IMG/VR virus record: IMGVR_UViG_3300032676_000180
Span: 1-26,194 of that record
Strand: one strand, 5' to 3'
Length of the DNA stretch: 26,194 nt
DNA from: a virus
The position numbers were made by a program, and so were the translations under genes. Numbering within the stretch: position 1 is the first letter of the stretch; each line of letters opens with the position of its first letter. The notes under the pieces were generated by a model. That model was not told where the DNA came from and searched no databases. It was given only the letters and a program-made list of their open reading frames with translations. Positions 1 through 7,093 of this stretch are shown here, one piece after another.

Positions 1-2
1 AT

Positions 3-1517
3 GTATTTTTATGCGAAGAAATATTTAATATTTTGAATGCTGAACTTGAAGGCGGATACCCTAAGAGTGAGTTAAAACTAATAGACATGACGCTCAGAAT
101 GTTTACCGACCCTGTTCTTGAGCTAGATAAGGAGATGCTAAATGAAGCCATTGTCGACGAACGCAGCAAGCGCGAAGCGATTCTTAAAAAAGTTAACATT
201 GATGAAACGGCGTTGGCTAGTAACGATCAGTTTGCTGGAGTCCTTGAGGCGCTCGGGGTATCCCCCCCAAAGAAAATTAGCAAAACGACTGGTAAAGAAG
301 CTTTTGCATTCGCTAAAACGGATGCCCTCTTCCAAGCATTGCTTAATTCAGACAACGAAGACGTATCACTTATTTGTGAAGCAAGGCTTAAAGTTAAGTC
401 GACGCTTGAACGAACGAGAGCGCAGAGGTTCATCGATATATCGCAACGAGGTACACTTCCTGTCCCGCTCAACTACTACGGAGCGCACACAGGTCGTTGG
501 TCGGCGAGCAAAGGCTCGGGCCTTAATTTACAAAACCTCAAGCGGGGGTCTTTTCTACGCAAAAGTATTCAAGCGCCGGAAGGCTATACCTTGGTGGTCT
601 GCGATCTCTCCCAAATCGAGCCCCGAGTACTTGCGTACCTTGCGGACTTTACGCCTCTTCTCACGATCTTTTCCTCCGGGCAGGATGCGTATGCCGCGTT
701 TGGCGCGCAGATGTTTGGCATTCCTACCCTTACCAAAGACACCCATCCCGATCTCCGCCAGTCAGCTAAATCGGCGCTTCTAGGTTGCGGCTATGGTATG
801 GGTTGGGCTAGCTTTGCGGCGCAGTTATTAACTGGCTTCCTTGGCGCTCCACCTACTATGTACGATAAGGCTTTTGCCAAACAGCTAGGTGTTACTGGTC
901 AGGATATGCAAGACTTTATTAGCTGGGAAAAAAACCTAGAGAAGATGAATGAGATACCTCATACATGCACTAAGGACGAGTTGCTTATTCATTGCGTTGC
1001 AGCAAAAAAGATCATTGATATTTACCGAGCCACATCGCAGGATGTTGTGGCCTTTTGGCAACTGTGTAACGACTCTATCCTTTCATGCTTGTCTAGGGGT
1101 AAGGAATATAAATATAAATGTATTACATTTAAGAAAGAAGCTATTGAACTACCGAGTGGCTTATCTATCCGCTACCCTAACCTTGAAGGACATGCAGACA
1201 ACAAGGGTAGAGTCCAGTGGCAGTATGGTGGAGACGCTAAAAACAAGCCTAAGAAACTGTACGGTGGTAAAATAGTAGAAAATATTGTGCAAGCAGTAGC
1301 ACGATGTGTCATGACGGATGGTATGTTACGGATTCAAAGGAGATATCCGTGCGTATTAACTGTGCATGATGAAGTTGTAGTACTAGTCCCCGAGTCAGAA
1401 GCTAAAGAAGCTGAAACTTGGGTATACGCGCAGATGGTCACAGAACCTAAATACATGTCAGGAATCCCTCTTGACGCTGAGACCGGCTGTGCCAAACGAT
1501 ACGGAGAAGCGAAGTGA
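3..1517 (+). CDS. DNA polymerase I-like, family A (5' end outside window)
   Basis: Template-directed DNA synthesis during phage replication. The reading frame is open through the left edge (codons from base 3), so the gene starts upstream. A TTG at 33 is only an internal Leu codon; the residues before it read as the end of a 3'-5' exonuclease domain. Numbering from that TTG: a GRWSASKGSGLNLQNL segment near 154-169, motif A (DLSQIEPR, 191-198) with the metal-binding Asp191, the O-helix motif B (R242, K246, Y254 in RQSAKSALLGCGYG), and motif C (HDE, 445-447). All polymerase catalytic motifs are therefore present. The residue matching E. coli Pol I Phe762 is Leu250. The stop overlaps the next start (GTGA). 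Family assignment is secure; the exonuclease domain is mostly outside the window. Confidence 0.95.
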   Translation, partial: VFLCEEIFNILNAELEGGYPKSELKLIDMTLRMFTDPVLELDKEMLNEAIVDERSKREAILKKVNIDETALASNDQFAGVLEALGVSPPKKISKTTGKEAFAFAKTDALFQALLNSDNEDVSLICEARLKVKSTLERTRAQRFIDISQRGTLPVPLNYYGAHTGRWSASKGSGLNLQNLKRGSFLRKSIQAPEGYTLVVCDLSQIEPRVLAYLADFTPLLTIFSSGQDAYAAFGAQMFGIPTLTKDTHPDLRQSAKSALLGCGYGMGWASFAAQLLTGFLGAPPTMYDKAFAKQLGVTGQDMQDFISWEKNLEKMNEIPHTCTKDELLIHCVAAKKIIDIYRATSQDVVAFWQLCNDSILSCLSRGKEYKYKCITFKKEAIELPSGLSIRYPNLEGHADNKGRVQWQYGGDAKNKPKKLYGGKIVENIVQAVARCVMTDGMLRIQRRYPCVLTVHDEVVVLVPESEAKEAETWVYAQMVTEPKYMSGIPLDAETGCAKRYGEAK

Positions 1518-1810
1518 AAAAACAATACGCAGTACCAAAAGAAATAAAGATAGGTAACCGCAAAATTAAAATTGCTGTGTATGACGATGTGTTTGTAGGT
1601 AGGGCTGAGTGTCGCGGGGCTTACTGTTTTACCGACCACACGATTTCCATTGCCAAGCAAGCGGCAACTCGCCAGCATAATACCTTATGGCATGAGATCA
1701 CCCACGCCATTCTCTACGATATGGGCGAGAGCAAACTTAACCACAACGAGAAATTTGTTAGTGGGTTTGCAGACCGCCTTGAACAAGCTATACGGACAGC
1801 GAAATTCTAA
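1514..1810 (+). CDS. Small HExxH metallopeptidase-like protein
   Basis: A 98-residue protein with a zinc-metallopeptidase signature, HEITH at residues 60-64 in the context LWHEITHAILYDMG. Glu79 in the following helix could be a third zinc ligand. The N-terminal part looks like short beta strands (IKIGNRKIKIAVYDD). Short phage proteins of this kind are usually annotated as ImmA/IrrE- or SprT-like peptidases; the substrate is unknown. The GTG start at 1514 overlaps the polymerase stop, so translation is probably coupled, and the stop TAA shares its last base with the ATG of the nuclease gene. Being set among replication genes suggests action on a DNA-bound or host regulatory protein, which is inference. 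Confidence 0.7.
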   Translation: MKKQYAVPKEIKIGNRKIKIAVYDDVFVGRAECRGAYCFTDHTISIAKQAATRQHNTLWHEITHAILYDMGESKLNHNEKFVSGFADRLEQAIRTAKF

Positions 1811-2481
1811 TGGATAAAATTAAGTGGAGTCATTCAGGACTCAAGGATTACGAAGGTTGTGCTCGGCGGTTTCAAGAAGTTAAAGTACTTAAAAACTACC
1901 CCTTCACTGACACAGTTCACACTATCTACGGTAAACAAGTACATGAGTCGGCTGAGTTATATATTAGGGACGGTAAAGAGTTGCCCCCCGAGCATGCATT
2001 CATGAAGCCTGTACTGGATAGCTTACTTAAGAAAGAAGGACGCAAACTTACGGAGTACGAAATGGGGGTGAGAGAAGATTTAACCCCTTGCGATTTCAAG
2101 GCAGATGATGTTTGGGCGCGCGGTATTGCTGACTTACTTATTATTGATGACGACGGCTTAAAAGCTTGGGTCATCGACTATAAGACCGGCAATAACAAGT
2201 ACCCCGATAAAGACCAGTTAATTCTAATGTCGTTAATGGTCTTTGCGCACTTCCCACATATACGCCAAGTTAATTCAGCGTTGTTGTTTGTGGTTAAAGG
2301 TACGGCAGTAAAACAAAAAATGATGTTAGAAGATGTAGATTTTCATTGGTGGCGCTATCGTGAACGAGTTGCGAAGTTGGCTAGTAGTTATAGCACAGGG
2401 GTTTGGAACCCAACATCTTCTGGTCTTTGCAAGCAGCATTGTCCTGTGATATCATGCGAATTTAACGGGAAACATAAATGA
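1810..2481 (+). CDS. PD-(D/E)XK nuclease, Cas4/RecB-like, probable Fe-S protein
   Basis: A 223-residue nuclease-like protein. Visible core residues are His45 (in VHES), Asp108 (in GIADLL), the Asp123-Tyr124-Lys125 pair of the IDYKTG motif, and Gln136 (QLILMSLMVF), the usual order in the PDDEXK_1 family (RecB, AddB, Cas4 nuclease domains). Cys17 lies in an N-terminal CARRF segment, and Cys207, Cys211 and Cys216 form a C-terminal cluster. That one-plus-three arrangement matches the iron-sulfur staple of AddB and Cas4. Likely role: exonuclease in phage recombination, end processing or host DNA breakdown. Start ATG overlaps the previous stop (TAATG), and its own stop overlaps the next ATG. Nuclease fold is well supported; the cluster is inferred. 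Confidence 0.85.
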   Translation: MDKIKWSHSGLKDYEGCARRFQEVKVLKNYPFTDTVHTIYGKQVHESAELYIRDGKELPPEHAFMKPVLDSLLKKEGRKLTEYEMGVREDLTPCDFKADDVWARGIADLLIIDDDGLKAWVIDYKTGNNKYPDKDQLILMSLMVFAHFPHIRQVNSALLFVVKGTAVKQKMMLEDVDFHWWRYRERVAKLASSYSTGVWNPTSSGLCKQHCPVISCEFNGKHK

Positions 2482-2978
2482 GCATACACACTAAAGTCAT
2501 AGTAGGTAAAAAGTACGGCAGGCTAACAGTTTTAGCGCGTGTCGGTAGCACAGCTCGCGGAGCTGCTTTATGGTCATGCCTATGTGATTGTGGAACTAAA
2601 AAAGTTCAAAGGTCTGATCAACTAACTAAAGGAACTTCTGTCAGTTGTGGGTGCTATAGGCAAGAGCAGGCTTCCCTAAGAAATAAAACGCATGGGCTGA
2701 CGAACACTTTTGAGTTTAGCGTATGGACAGCAATGAAAAAACGCTGTTCTTATGAAAAGCACCCTCGGTATCACAGGTACGGCGGGCGTGGTATTACTGT
2801 TTGCAAACGCTGGGAAAAGTTTGAAAACTTTTACGCTGATATGGGTAAATGCCCAATTAAAAACGGTTCCATAGAACGAATCAATAACGATAAAGGATAC
2901 ATGCCATCTAACTGTAAATGGATCTTAAAAACAGAACAATCGCGCAACCGAAATTGCGTCAGAAAGGAAAATATATGA
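2478..2978 (+). CDS. HNH endonuclease with N-terminal zinc-ribbon-like segment
   Basis: A 166-residue protein. The N-terminal half has paired cysteines (C34, C36, C38 and C57, C59) that could bind zinc. The C-terminal half carries the string typical of free-standing phage HNH endonucleases: YGGRGITVCKRW near 101-112, SIERINNDKGY at 131-141 and NCKW at 145-148. Such genes are often selfish homing-type nucleases, or nicking enzymes acting on phage DNA. The start overlaps the nuclease stop (ATGA) and its stop overlaps the next gene's ATG, so it is fully integrated in the operon. The C-terminal EQSRNRN segment is usual for the family. Whether it is mobile or has a replication or packaging role cannot be told from sequence. 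Confidence 0.8.
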   Translation: MSIHTKVIVGKKYGRLTVLARVGSTARGAALWSCLCDCGTKKVQRSDQLTKGTSVSCGCYRQEQASLRNKTHGLTNTFEFSVWTAMKKRCSYEKHPRYHRYGGRGITVCKRWEKFENFYADMGKCPIKNGSIERINNDKGYMPSNCKWILKTEQSRNRNCVRKENI

Positions 2979-3232
2979 CATATAAACGTGATTACAAAGC
3001 CGAGTATGCAAACTACGACGGCACAGAAGCAGTAAAAAAGAAACGCGCCCAGCGCAATAAAGCAAGACGCATGCTGGAAAAAGAAGGCGTAGTTCATAAA
3101 GGTGACGGCAAAGATGTAGACCACACCAAGCCGTTAAGTAAAGGCGGTAAGACGGTGCGAAGTAACCTCAGAGCAAAGAGTGCCAGCGCCAATAGAAGTT
3201 TTGCAAGAAAATCAGACGGCTCAATCAAATAG
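2975..3232 (+). CDS. Small HNH-motif nuclease
   Basis: An 85-residue, very basic protein. I place the start at ATG 2975 because it overlaps the preceding TGA (ATGA), has an AAAGGA ribosome-binding site six bases upstream, and begins the recognisable MTYKRDYKAEYANY sequence; the in-frame ATG at 2918 lies inside the preceding gene. The HNH-type motif is KDVDHTKPLSKGG (D49, H50) followed by N64 and N73 in SNLRAKSASANRSF. This compact type is frequent in phage replication clusters. The stop TAG is partly embedded in the AGGAGG site of the next gene. It may act as a nickase or DNA-processing factor; specificity is unknown. Confidence 0.75.
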   Translation: MTYKRDYKAEYANYDGTEAVKKKRAQRNKARRMLEKEGVVHKGDGKDVDHTKPLSKGGKTVRSNLRAKSASANRSFARKSDGSIK

Positions 3233-3240
3233 GAGGATAT

Positions 3241-3696
3241 ATGAGCACAAACGAAGGAGCAGGTACAGGCTATAACTGGCATACAGATGATACGGTAACT
3301 AAGATACCGTTAAGAATTCCACAACAACCCGCAATACCAGAGGCGGGTGGGATAGGCGATGTTAGTAGTACAGCCAAAGGATCAGGCGCTAGGTATAACG
3401 GAGGTAAACCGGACTTTAGTTTGATACCTTTAGTTACTCTTGAAGAAGAAGCTAGAGTATGGATGTACGGCGCTAAAAAGTACGCCGCCCATAACTGGAT
3501 GAAAGGGATGCCTTGGTCTGTCCCACTAGCGTGCGCTTTGCGCCACATTGCCGCTTGGCAGGCTGGGGAAGATATTGATTCTGAATCAGGGCAAACCCAT
3601 TTGGCTCACGCCATGTGTAATCTAAGAATGCTAATGCTTTATACAAACACATACCCCGAGGGTGACGACCGACCACCTAAGGAACTAATGCCATGA
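3241..3696 (+). CDS. dATP/dGTP pyrophosphohydrolase-like protein (MazZ/DUF5664 family)
   Basis: A 151-residue protein. The first 45 residues are low complexity. Residues 50-135 read as the DUF5664 (dATP/dGTP diphosphohydrolase, N-terminal) family: GARYNGGKPDFSLIPL, the acidic LEEEARV (Glu68-70), YGAKKYAAHNW, ALRHIAAW, and the GEDIDSESGQTHLAHAMCNL region with acidic and His residues. The family relates to MazZ of cyanophage S-2L, which cleaves (d)GTP to the monophosphate and pyrophosphate in diaminopurine synthesis, though DUF5664 is also common in ordinary phages. Probable role: adjusting nucleotide pools for replication. A strong AGGAGG site four bases before the ATG suggests high translation. 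The stop overlaps the following small ORF (ATGA). Confidence 0.75.
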   Translation: MSTNEGAGTGYNWHTDDTVTKIPLRIPQQPAIPEAGGIGDVSSTAKGSGARYNGGKPDFSLIPLVTLEEEARVWMYGAKKYAAHNWMKGMPWSVPLACALRHIAAWQAGEDIDSESGQTHLAHAMCNLRMLMLYTNTYPEGDDRPPKELMP

Positions 3697-3812
3697 GTTT
3701 TACAATCATGCAGCATGATGGCACGAAAGTTATTCAATGGTTCTTTAATACAGATGAACTTATTAAATCCATGTTGGATAACCCCAGAGATGTGTATTGG
3801 AGAAATTCTTAA
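3693..3812 (+). CDS. Small hypothetical protein (39 residues)
   Basis: A 39-residue ORF that exactly bridges its neighbours: its ATG overlaps the stop of the preceding gene (ATGA) and its TAA is followed with no gap by the ATG of the helicase gene. The product begins MSFTIMQHDGTKVIQWFF and ends WRNS; it is aromatic-rich, with no recognisable motif or membrane segment. The fit of both ends is the main evidence that it is a real gene rather than a spacer. Its function is unknown. A GGAG near 3799-3802 inside it probably serves as the helicase ribosome-binding site. Confidence 0.6.
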   Translation: MSFTIMQHDGTKVIQWFFNTDELIKSMLDNPRDVYWRNS

Positions 3813-5375
3813 ATGCAAATTATAGAAAACAAAGCATTAGTATTTAGAACAAGAGACCCCGATAAGTACAGCATCATACCCCGCAGTAAAGTAGTAGGTG
3901 AACAAAACGGTGTGTATGAAATGGCAGTATTTTGGGGGTTAGACGAAACTAGAGTATTAAGAAATTTAGGGGTTAAAGATGTAGTATCCCCGATAACGGC
4001 TAGATATGATTGGCCTGGTCGCCATCGTCCTTTTTCGCACCAAATAGAAACAGCATCTTTCTTAACGCTACACCCCAAAGCATTTGTGTTCAATGATCCG
4101 GGTACGGGTAAAACCCTTAGCGCCTTATGGGCGGCTGACTATCTTATGCGATTAAAGAAAGTACGGCGGTGTTTAATTCTATGTCCGCTGTCTATTATGC
4201 ATGACGCTTGGATGAGTGGTATATCAAGTAGCATAATCCATAGATCCGCAATTGTGGCGCACCATGCTCAGGCTAGTCGACGTATAGAAATGGTACAAGG
4301 CGATTATGAGTTTGTAATAGTCAATTATGATGGGCTCAATCTTATTGCCGATGAAGTTGCGATGGACGGGCGGTTTGATTTGGTCATAGTAGATGAAGCA
4401 AACGCATACAAAAACTCTTCTACTAAACGGTGGAAATCGTTAAACAAAATCGTCCGTCCTGATTCATTACTGTGGATGATGACTGGTACCCCATCAGCGC
4501 AATCTCCCGTGGATGCGTATGGCTTGGCTCGGTTAGTTAATCCTTCTGGCGTCCCTAAGTTTGCTACTGCATGGCGCGATAAGGTTATGAAAAAACTAAC
4601 GCAGTTTAAATGGGTTCCAAAAAGCGGTGCGGCAGAGGCAGTATTTGATGCGCTTCAACCCGCCATTCGGTTTACCAAAGAAGAGTGCACAGACCTGCCA
4701 CCTGTGATTACCGTTACCCGTGAAATACCACTAACCCCACAGCAAGTCAAGTACTATAAGTTGCTTAAGGAAAGAATGGTTATGCAGGCATCAGGGGAAA
4801 CCATTACTGCGGTAAATGCCGCGGCAGGCGTATCAAAGCTTTTGCAGATATCAGCGGGCGCTGCTTATACAGACGCGCATGAAGTAGTGGAGTTTGATTG
4901 CGCGCCCCGCTTGAATGTTTTGCTAGAAGTGTTGGAAGAAACCAACAGAAAGGTTATTGTCTTTGCACCATTTAGGCACAGCATTGAAACGATCCACACC
5001 TATTTACTTAAGCACAATATAGGCTCTGAGGTTATTCATGGTGACGTATCCGTAAATAAACGCACGGATATTTTTAAACGGTTCCAAACTGAACCAAACC
5101 CGCGTATACTAGTTGTTCAGCCCCAATCAGCTTCTCATGGGGTGACGCTTACCGCCGCGGATACAGTAGTGTTTTACGGCCCCGTTATGTCTGTAGAAAC
5201 CTACCTACAGTGTATTGCTAGAGCAGATCGTATTGGTCAGACCAGTACAAATGTTACTGTGATACACTTGCAAGGTAGCGATATAGAAAAGCGGATGTTT
5301 GCTCAACTAGAGAAGCGTGTTGAAGGGCACGATATTCTGCTGAATTTGTATAAGGAGGAAGTTGGTTTAAATTAA
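3813..5375 (+). CDS. SNF2-type DEAD/DEAH-like helicase
   Basis: A 520-residue superfamily 2 ATPase with a complete motor. RecA domain 1 has a Q-motif-like HQIETASFL (76-84), Walker A DPGTGKT (95-101), Walker B VDEAN (193-197) and motif III TGTPS (224-228). RecA domain 2 starts near residue 350, with KVIVFAPF, VIHGDVS, a motif V region (SASHGVTLTAAD) and motif VI QCIARADRIGQ (466-476); the RADRIGQ form is diagnostic of SNF2-like proteins. No extra DNA-binding or nuclease domain is visible. Likely job: translocation on double-stranded DNA during replication or recombination, or displacement of bound host proteins. The gene abuts the preceding small ORF and is followed by an intergenic control region. 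Confidence 0.92.
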   Translation: MQIIENKALVFRTRDPDKYSIIPRSKVVGEQNGVYEMAVFWGLDETRVLRNLGVKDVVSPITARYDWPGRHRPFSHQIETASFLTLHPKAFVFNDPGTGKTLSALWAADYLMRLKKVRRCLILCPLSIMHDAWMSGISSSIIHRSAIVAHHAQASRRIEMVQGDYEFVIVNYDGLNLIADEVAMDGRFDLVIVDEANAYKNSSTKRWKSLNKIVRPDSLLWMMTGTPSAQSPVDAYGLARLVNPSGVPKFATAWRDKVMKKLTQFKWVPKSGAAEAVFDALQPAIRFTKEECTDLPPVITVTREIPLTPQQVKYYKLLKERMVMQASGETITAVNAAAGVSKLLQISAGAAYTDAHEVVEFDCAPRLNVLLEVLEETNRKVIVFAPFRHSIETIHTYLLKHNIGSEVIHGDVSVNKRTDIFKRFQTEPNPRILVVQPQSASHGVTLTAADTVVFYGPVMSVETYLQCIARADRIGQTSTNVTVIHLQGSDIEKRMFAQLEKRVEGHDILLNLYKEEVGLN

Positions 5376-5391
5376 AACCTATATTTAGGTT
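5376..5391 (+). promoter_or_regulatory. Perfect inverted repeat directly after the helicase stop
   Basis: AACCTA-TATT-TAGGTT, a six-base-pair perfect dyad with a four-base loop, begins at the base after the helicase TAA. It has no T-tract, so a classical terminator is unlikely. It overlaps the position where a -35 element for the TATAAT at 5413 would lie, so an operator or an RNA stability hairpin is possible. Confidence 0.35.
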
Positions 5392-5418
5392 GTACAGTTG
5401 TCTGCATTTATGTATAAT
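5390..5418 (+). promoter_or_regulatory. Candidate sigma70-type promoter
   Basis: A consensus -10 hexamer, TATAAT, is at 5413-5418 in one of the few non-coding gaps of the plus-strand module. A weak -35 (TGTACA at 5391-5396, 4 of 6 to consensus) is 16 bases upstream. Transcription from here would serve the coiled-coil, small acidic and candidate SSB genes. The call rests on the -10 and the gap; the -35 is poor. Confidence 0.4.
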
Positions 5419-5437
5419 TATTGACAAAGGAGGAAGT

Positions 5438-5842
5438 ATGTCAGACGAAAATATCCCGCTAGACAAACTAGCAAAAGTGTATCGCAAGATATACGCACGA
5501 GTAAACGAGCTTACGACGCAATACGAGTCACAGCTCGAAGCCTTAAAAGCGCAACAGGAAGAAATAAAGAACGCTATGAAAGATCAGATGGTGGCGCTCG
5601 GACTTCAGTCTGTAAAAACTGACGAAGGCACAATTATCCTGTCGCAAAAGACACGCTACTACACAGATGACTGGGATTCATTTAAGACATTTGTTGTAGA
5701 GCATGATGCCCTAGACTTGTTTGAGAAGCGTATTGCTCAAAAGAATATGGCGATGTTCTTAGATGAAAATCCTGGGGTTGTTCCAATGGGGTTAAACTCT
5801 ATGTCCGAAGTATCAGTATCAGTACGCAAACCAACTAAATAA
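5438..5842 (+). CDS. Coiled-coil phage protein, Gp157-like layout
   Basis: A 134-residue protein. I choose ATG 5438 because an 11-base AAGGAGGAAGT element (5427-5437) lies immediately upstream and the extra residues from the in-frame ATG at 5390 are hydrophobic and unlike the rest. Residues 8-52 are heptad-like and highly charged (a coiled coil), followed by a short beta region containing TDEGTIILSQKT (61-72), then DDWDSFKTFVVEHDALDLFEKR (described by its ends D77 to R98) and a C-terminal SVSVRKPTK. A coiled coil, then a short substrate-like strand, then an alpha/beta tail resembles siphovirus Gp157-type proteins found next to recombination and SSB genes. A structural or accessory role in replication is inferred; no catalytic residues are evident. 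Confidence 0.6.
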   Translation: MSDENIPLDKLAKVYRKIYARVNELTTQYESQLEALKAQQEEIKNAMKDQMVALGLQSVKTDEGTIILSQKTRYYTDDWDSFKTFVVEHDALDLFEKRIAQKNMAMFLDENPGVVPMGLNSMSEVSVSVRKPTK

Positions 5843-5852
5843 GGAGAAGTAA

Positions 5853-6083
5853 GTGGAAACATTATCCCCAGCGCAACAAGAAGCAGTAGAACAGGCGTCA
5901 CGAAACATTTGGCTAGAAATTGAGCTACGCAAAACAGCTCTTGAAAGAGCAGTAAGCCACTTGTACGAAGGAGACGCATACGAAGTAACTGAAGTAGCAG
6001 AAGTATTTTTACAATTTTTACAGGTAGGCGCAGCTATTGTTAGGCCAACCGCATTTAAAGAAGGAGCAGCAACAAATGAGTAA
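5853..6083 (+). CDS. Small hypothetical acidic protein
   Basis: A 76-residue protein starting at GTG 5853, six bases after an AAGGAG site (5841-5846) that overlaps the previous stop. It is predicted largely alpha-helical and acidic, rich in Glu and Ala (QQEAVEQASRNIWLEIELRK, then VTEVAEVFLQFLQVGAAIV). No motif is recognised. Its 3' end overlaps the start of the next gene by eight bases, and the AAGGAG site of that gene lies within it, so the two are probably translationally coupled. Function is unknown; co-expression with a candidate SSB suggests an accessory replication role at most. Confidence 0.6.
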   Translation: METLSPAQQEAVEQASRNIWLEIELRKTALERAVSHLYEGDAYEVTEVAEVFLQFLQVGAAIVRPTAFKEGAATNE

Positions 6084-6972
6084 AGAACTCACAGCATTTA
6101 ACCCCACTAACTTACCTGCATTTGCTAAGAGGGTAGACCTTTCCTCCCTTGCCAAAAGCTTGGCGGGCGGTGGCAATTTTGGTAAACGCATTTCCGTTAA
6201 AGGTGGCGTATTTCGTTTAATGTCCGGCAGTGAAGAAGTTGCGGCAATTGACGACCGCCATCTTGATGTAGTTATTGTTCAAGCTGCGCCTAAGATTAGC
6301 CGTACATTCTACGCAGGTACATACGAAGAAGGTTCTACAAAAGGCCCCGATTGTTGGTCTGCCGATGGTGAACTACCAGATGCATCTGTCCGTGATCAAC
6401 AGCACACTAACTGCGCATCATGCCCACAAAATGCCAAAGGTTCAGGCCAAGGTGATTCTAGAGCGTGCCGTTTTAGCCAGCGTTTAGCGGTTGTACTTGC
6501 TAACGATGTGGGCGGAGATGTTATGCAGTTAACGTTATCTGCTACATCAATCTTCGGTAAAGAGGACGGCGACAAGCGCCCATTACAGGCTTACGCTCGC
6601 TTCCTAGCTGCCCAAGGCATTAGCCCTGAGACCGTCGTGACTCGTATGCGTTTTGATACTAAAGCCGCTGTACCCAAGCTATTCTTCCAGCCTATGCGTT
6701 GGTTGACTGAAGACGAGTTTGAACATGCTCTAGCAAAGAGCGAGTCGATCGAAGCCAAACAAGCTGTTGTTATGACAGTCTCATCGAGCAACGGCACTAA
6801 GAAAGCAGCACTTCCAGGCCTTCCTGCTAAGCCAGTAAAAGAAGAAGCACCTGCCGAGGCGTTTGATGAACCTGAAAAACGTAAGCCTGCTGTTAAAGTA
6901 TCGGCTGTTCCAGCAAAGAAAACTGGAGACCTAGCGTCTGTAGTTGATTCGTGGGATGCAGACGACGAGTAA
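6076..6972 (+). CDS. Candidate single-strand DNA-binding protein with four conserved-type cysteines
   Basis: A 298-residue protein beginning MSKELTAFNP. I prefer ATG 6076 to the in-frame ATG at 6037 because AAGGAG at 6061-6066 precedes it. Four cysteines (C93, C113, C116, C131) in the order PDCW ... TNCASCPQN ... RACRFSQRLAV could form a zinc site. Residues 136-210 look like alternating strands and helices of a compact domain (RLAVVLAND ... QLTLSATSIFGK). The C-terminal 60 residues are Pro, Lys and Glu rich and end in an acidic tail (DSWDADDE) as many single-strand DNA-binding proteins do. The context (helicase before, primase-helicase after) fits an SSB. I see no definite OB-fold signature, so this is inference. 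Confidence 0.5.
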   Translation: MSKELTAFNPTNLPAFAKRVDLSSLAKSLAGGGNFGKRISVKGGVFRLMSGSEEVAAIDDRHLDVVIVQAAPKISRTFYAGTYEEGSTKGPDCWSADGELPDASVRDQQHTNCASCPQNAKGSGQGDSRACRFSQRLAVVLANDVGGDVMQLTLSATSIFGKEDGDKRPLQAYARFLAAQGISPETVVTRMRFDTKAAVPKLFFQPMRWLTEDEFEHALAKSESIEAKQAVVMTVSSSNGTKKAALPGLPAKPVKEEAPAEAFDEPEKRKPAVKVSAVPAKKTGDLASVVDSWDADDE

Positions 6973-6994
6973 TTAGTTTTGGGGGGAACGTGCA

Positions 6995-7010
6995 AGTCGG
7001 CTCGGCGACT
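6995..7010 (+). promoter_or_regulatory. Short hairpin in the 121-base gap before the HTH gene
   Basis: AGTCG-GCTCGG-CGACT forms a five-base-pair stem with a six-base loop, 22 bases after the stop of the candidate SSB gene. No T-tract follows, so termination is not supported. The rest of the gap (6973-7093) has a run of six Gs (6981-6986) and a C-rich stretch (about 7062-7070), with no convincing -35/-10 pair. Confidence 0.25.
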
Positions 7011-7093
7011 CTAAATAGCCTGTACTGTATTTATTTTGATACTCCTGTTAAGCGCACAAGTACCCCCACCCTTAAACCAACGAGAATAATAAT

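Noticed and set aside
33-35. TTG as start of the polymerase gene
   Set aside because: The frame is open to the left edge and the upstream codons continue the expected domain, so the TTG is an internal codon of a truncated gene.
142-783. 213-codon ORF in another frame of the polymerase gene
   Set aside because: It overlaps the polymerase motifs A and B, is very basic, and has no recognisable domain.
3241-3696. Confident call of a diaminopurine (Z) genome
   Set aside because: Only a MazZ-type protein and a family A polymerase are visible; PurZ and the dATP hydrolase are not in the window.
6981-7070. Terminator formed by the G-run at 6981 and the C-rich stretch near 7062
   Set aside because: The arms are about 75 bases apart, pair imperfectly and are not followed by a T-tract.
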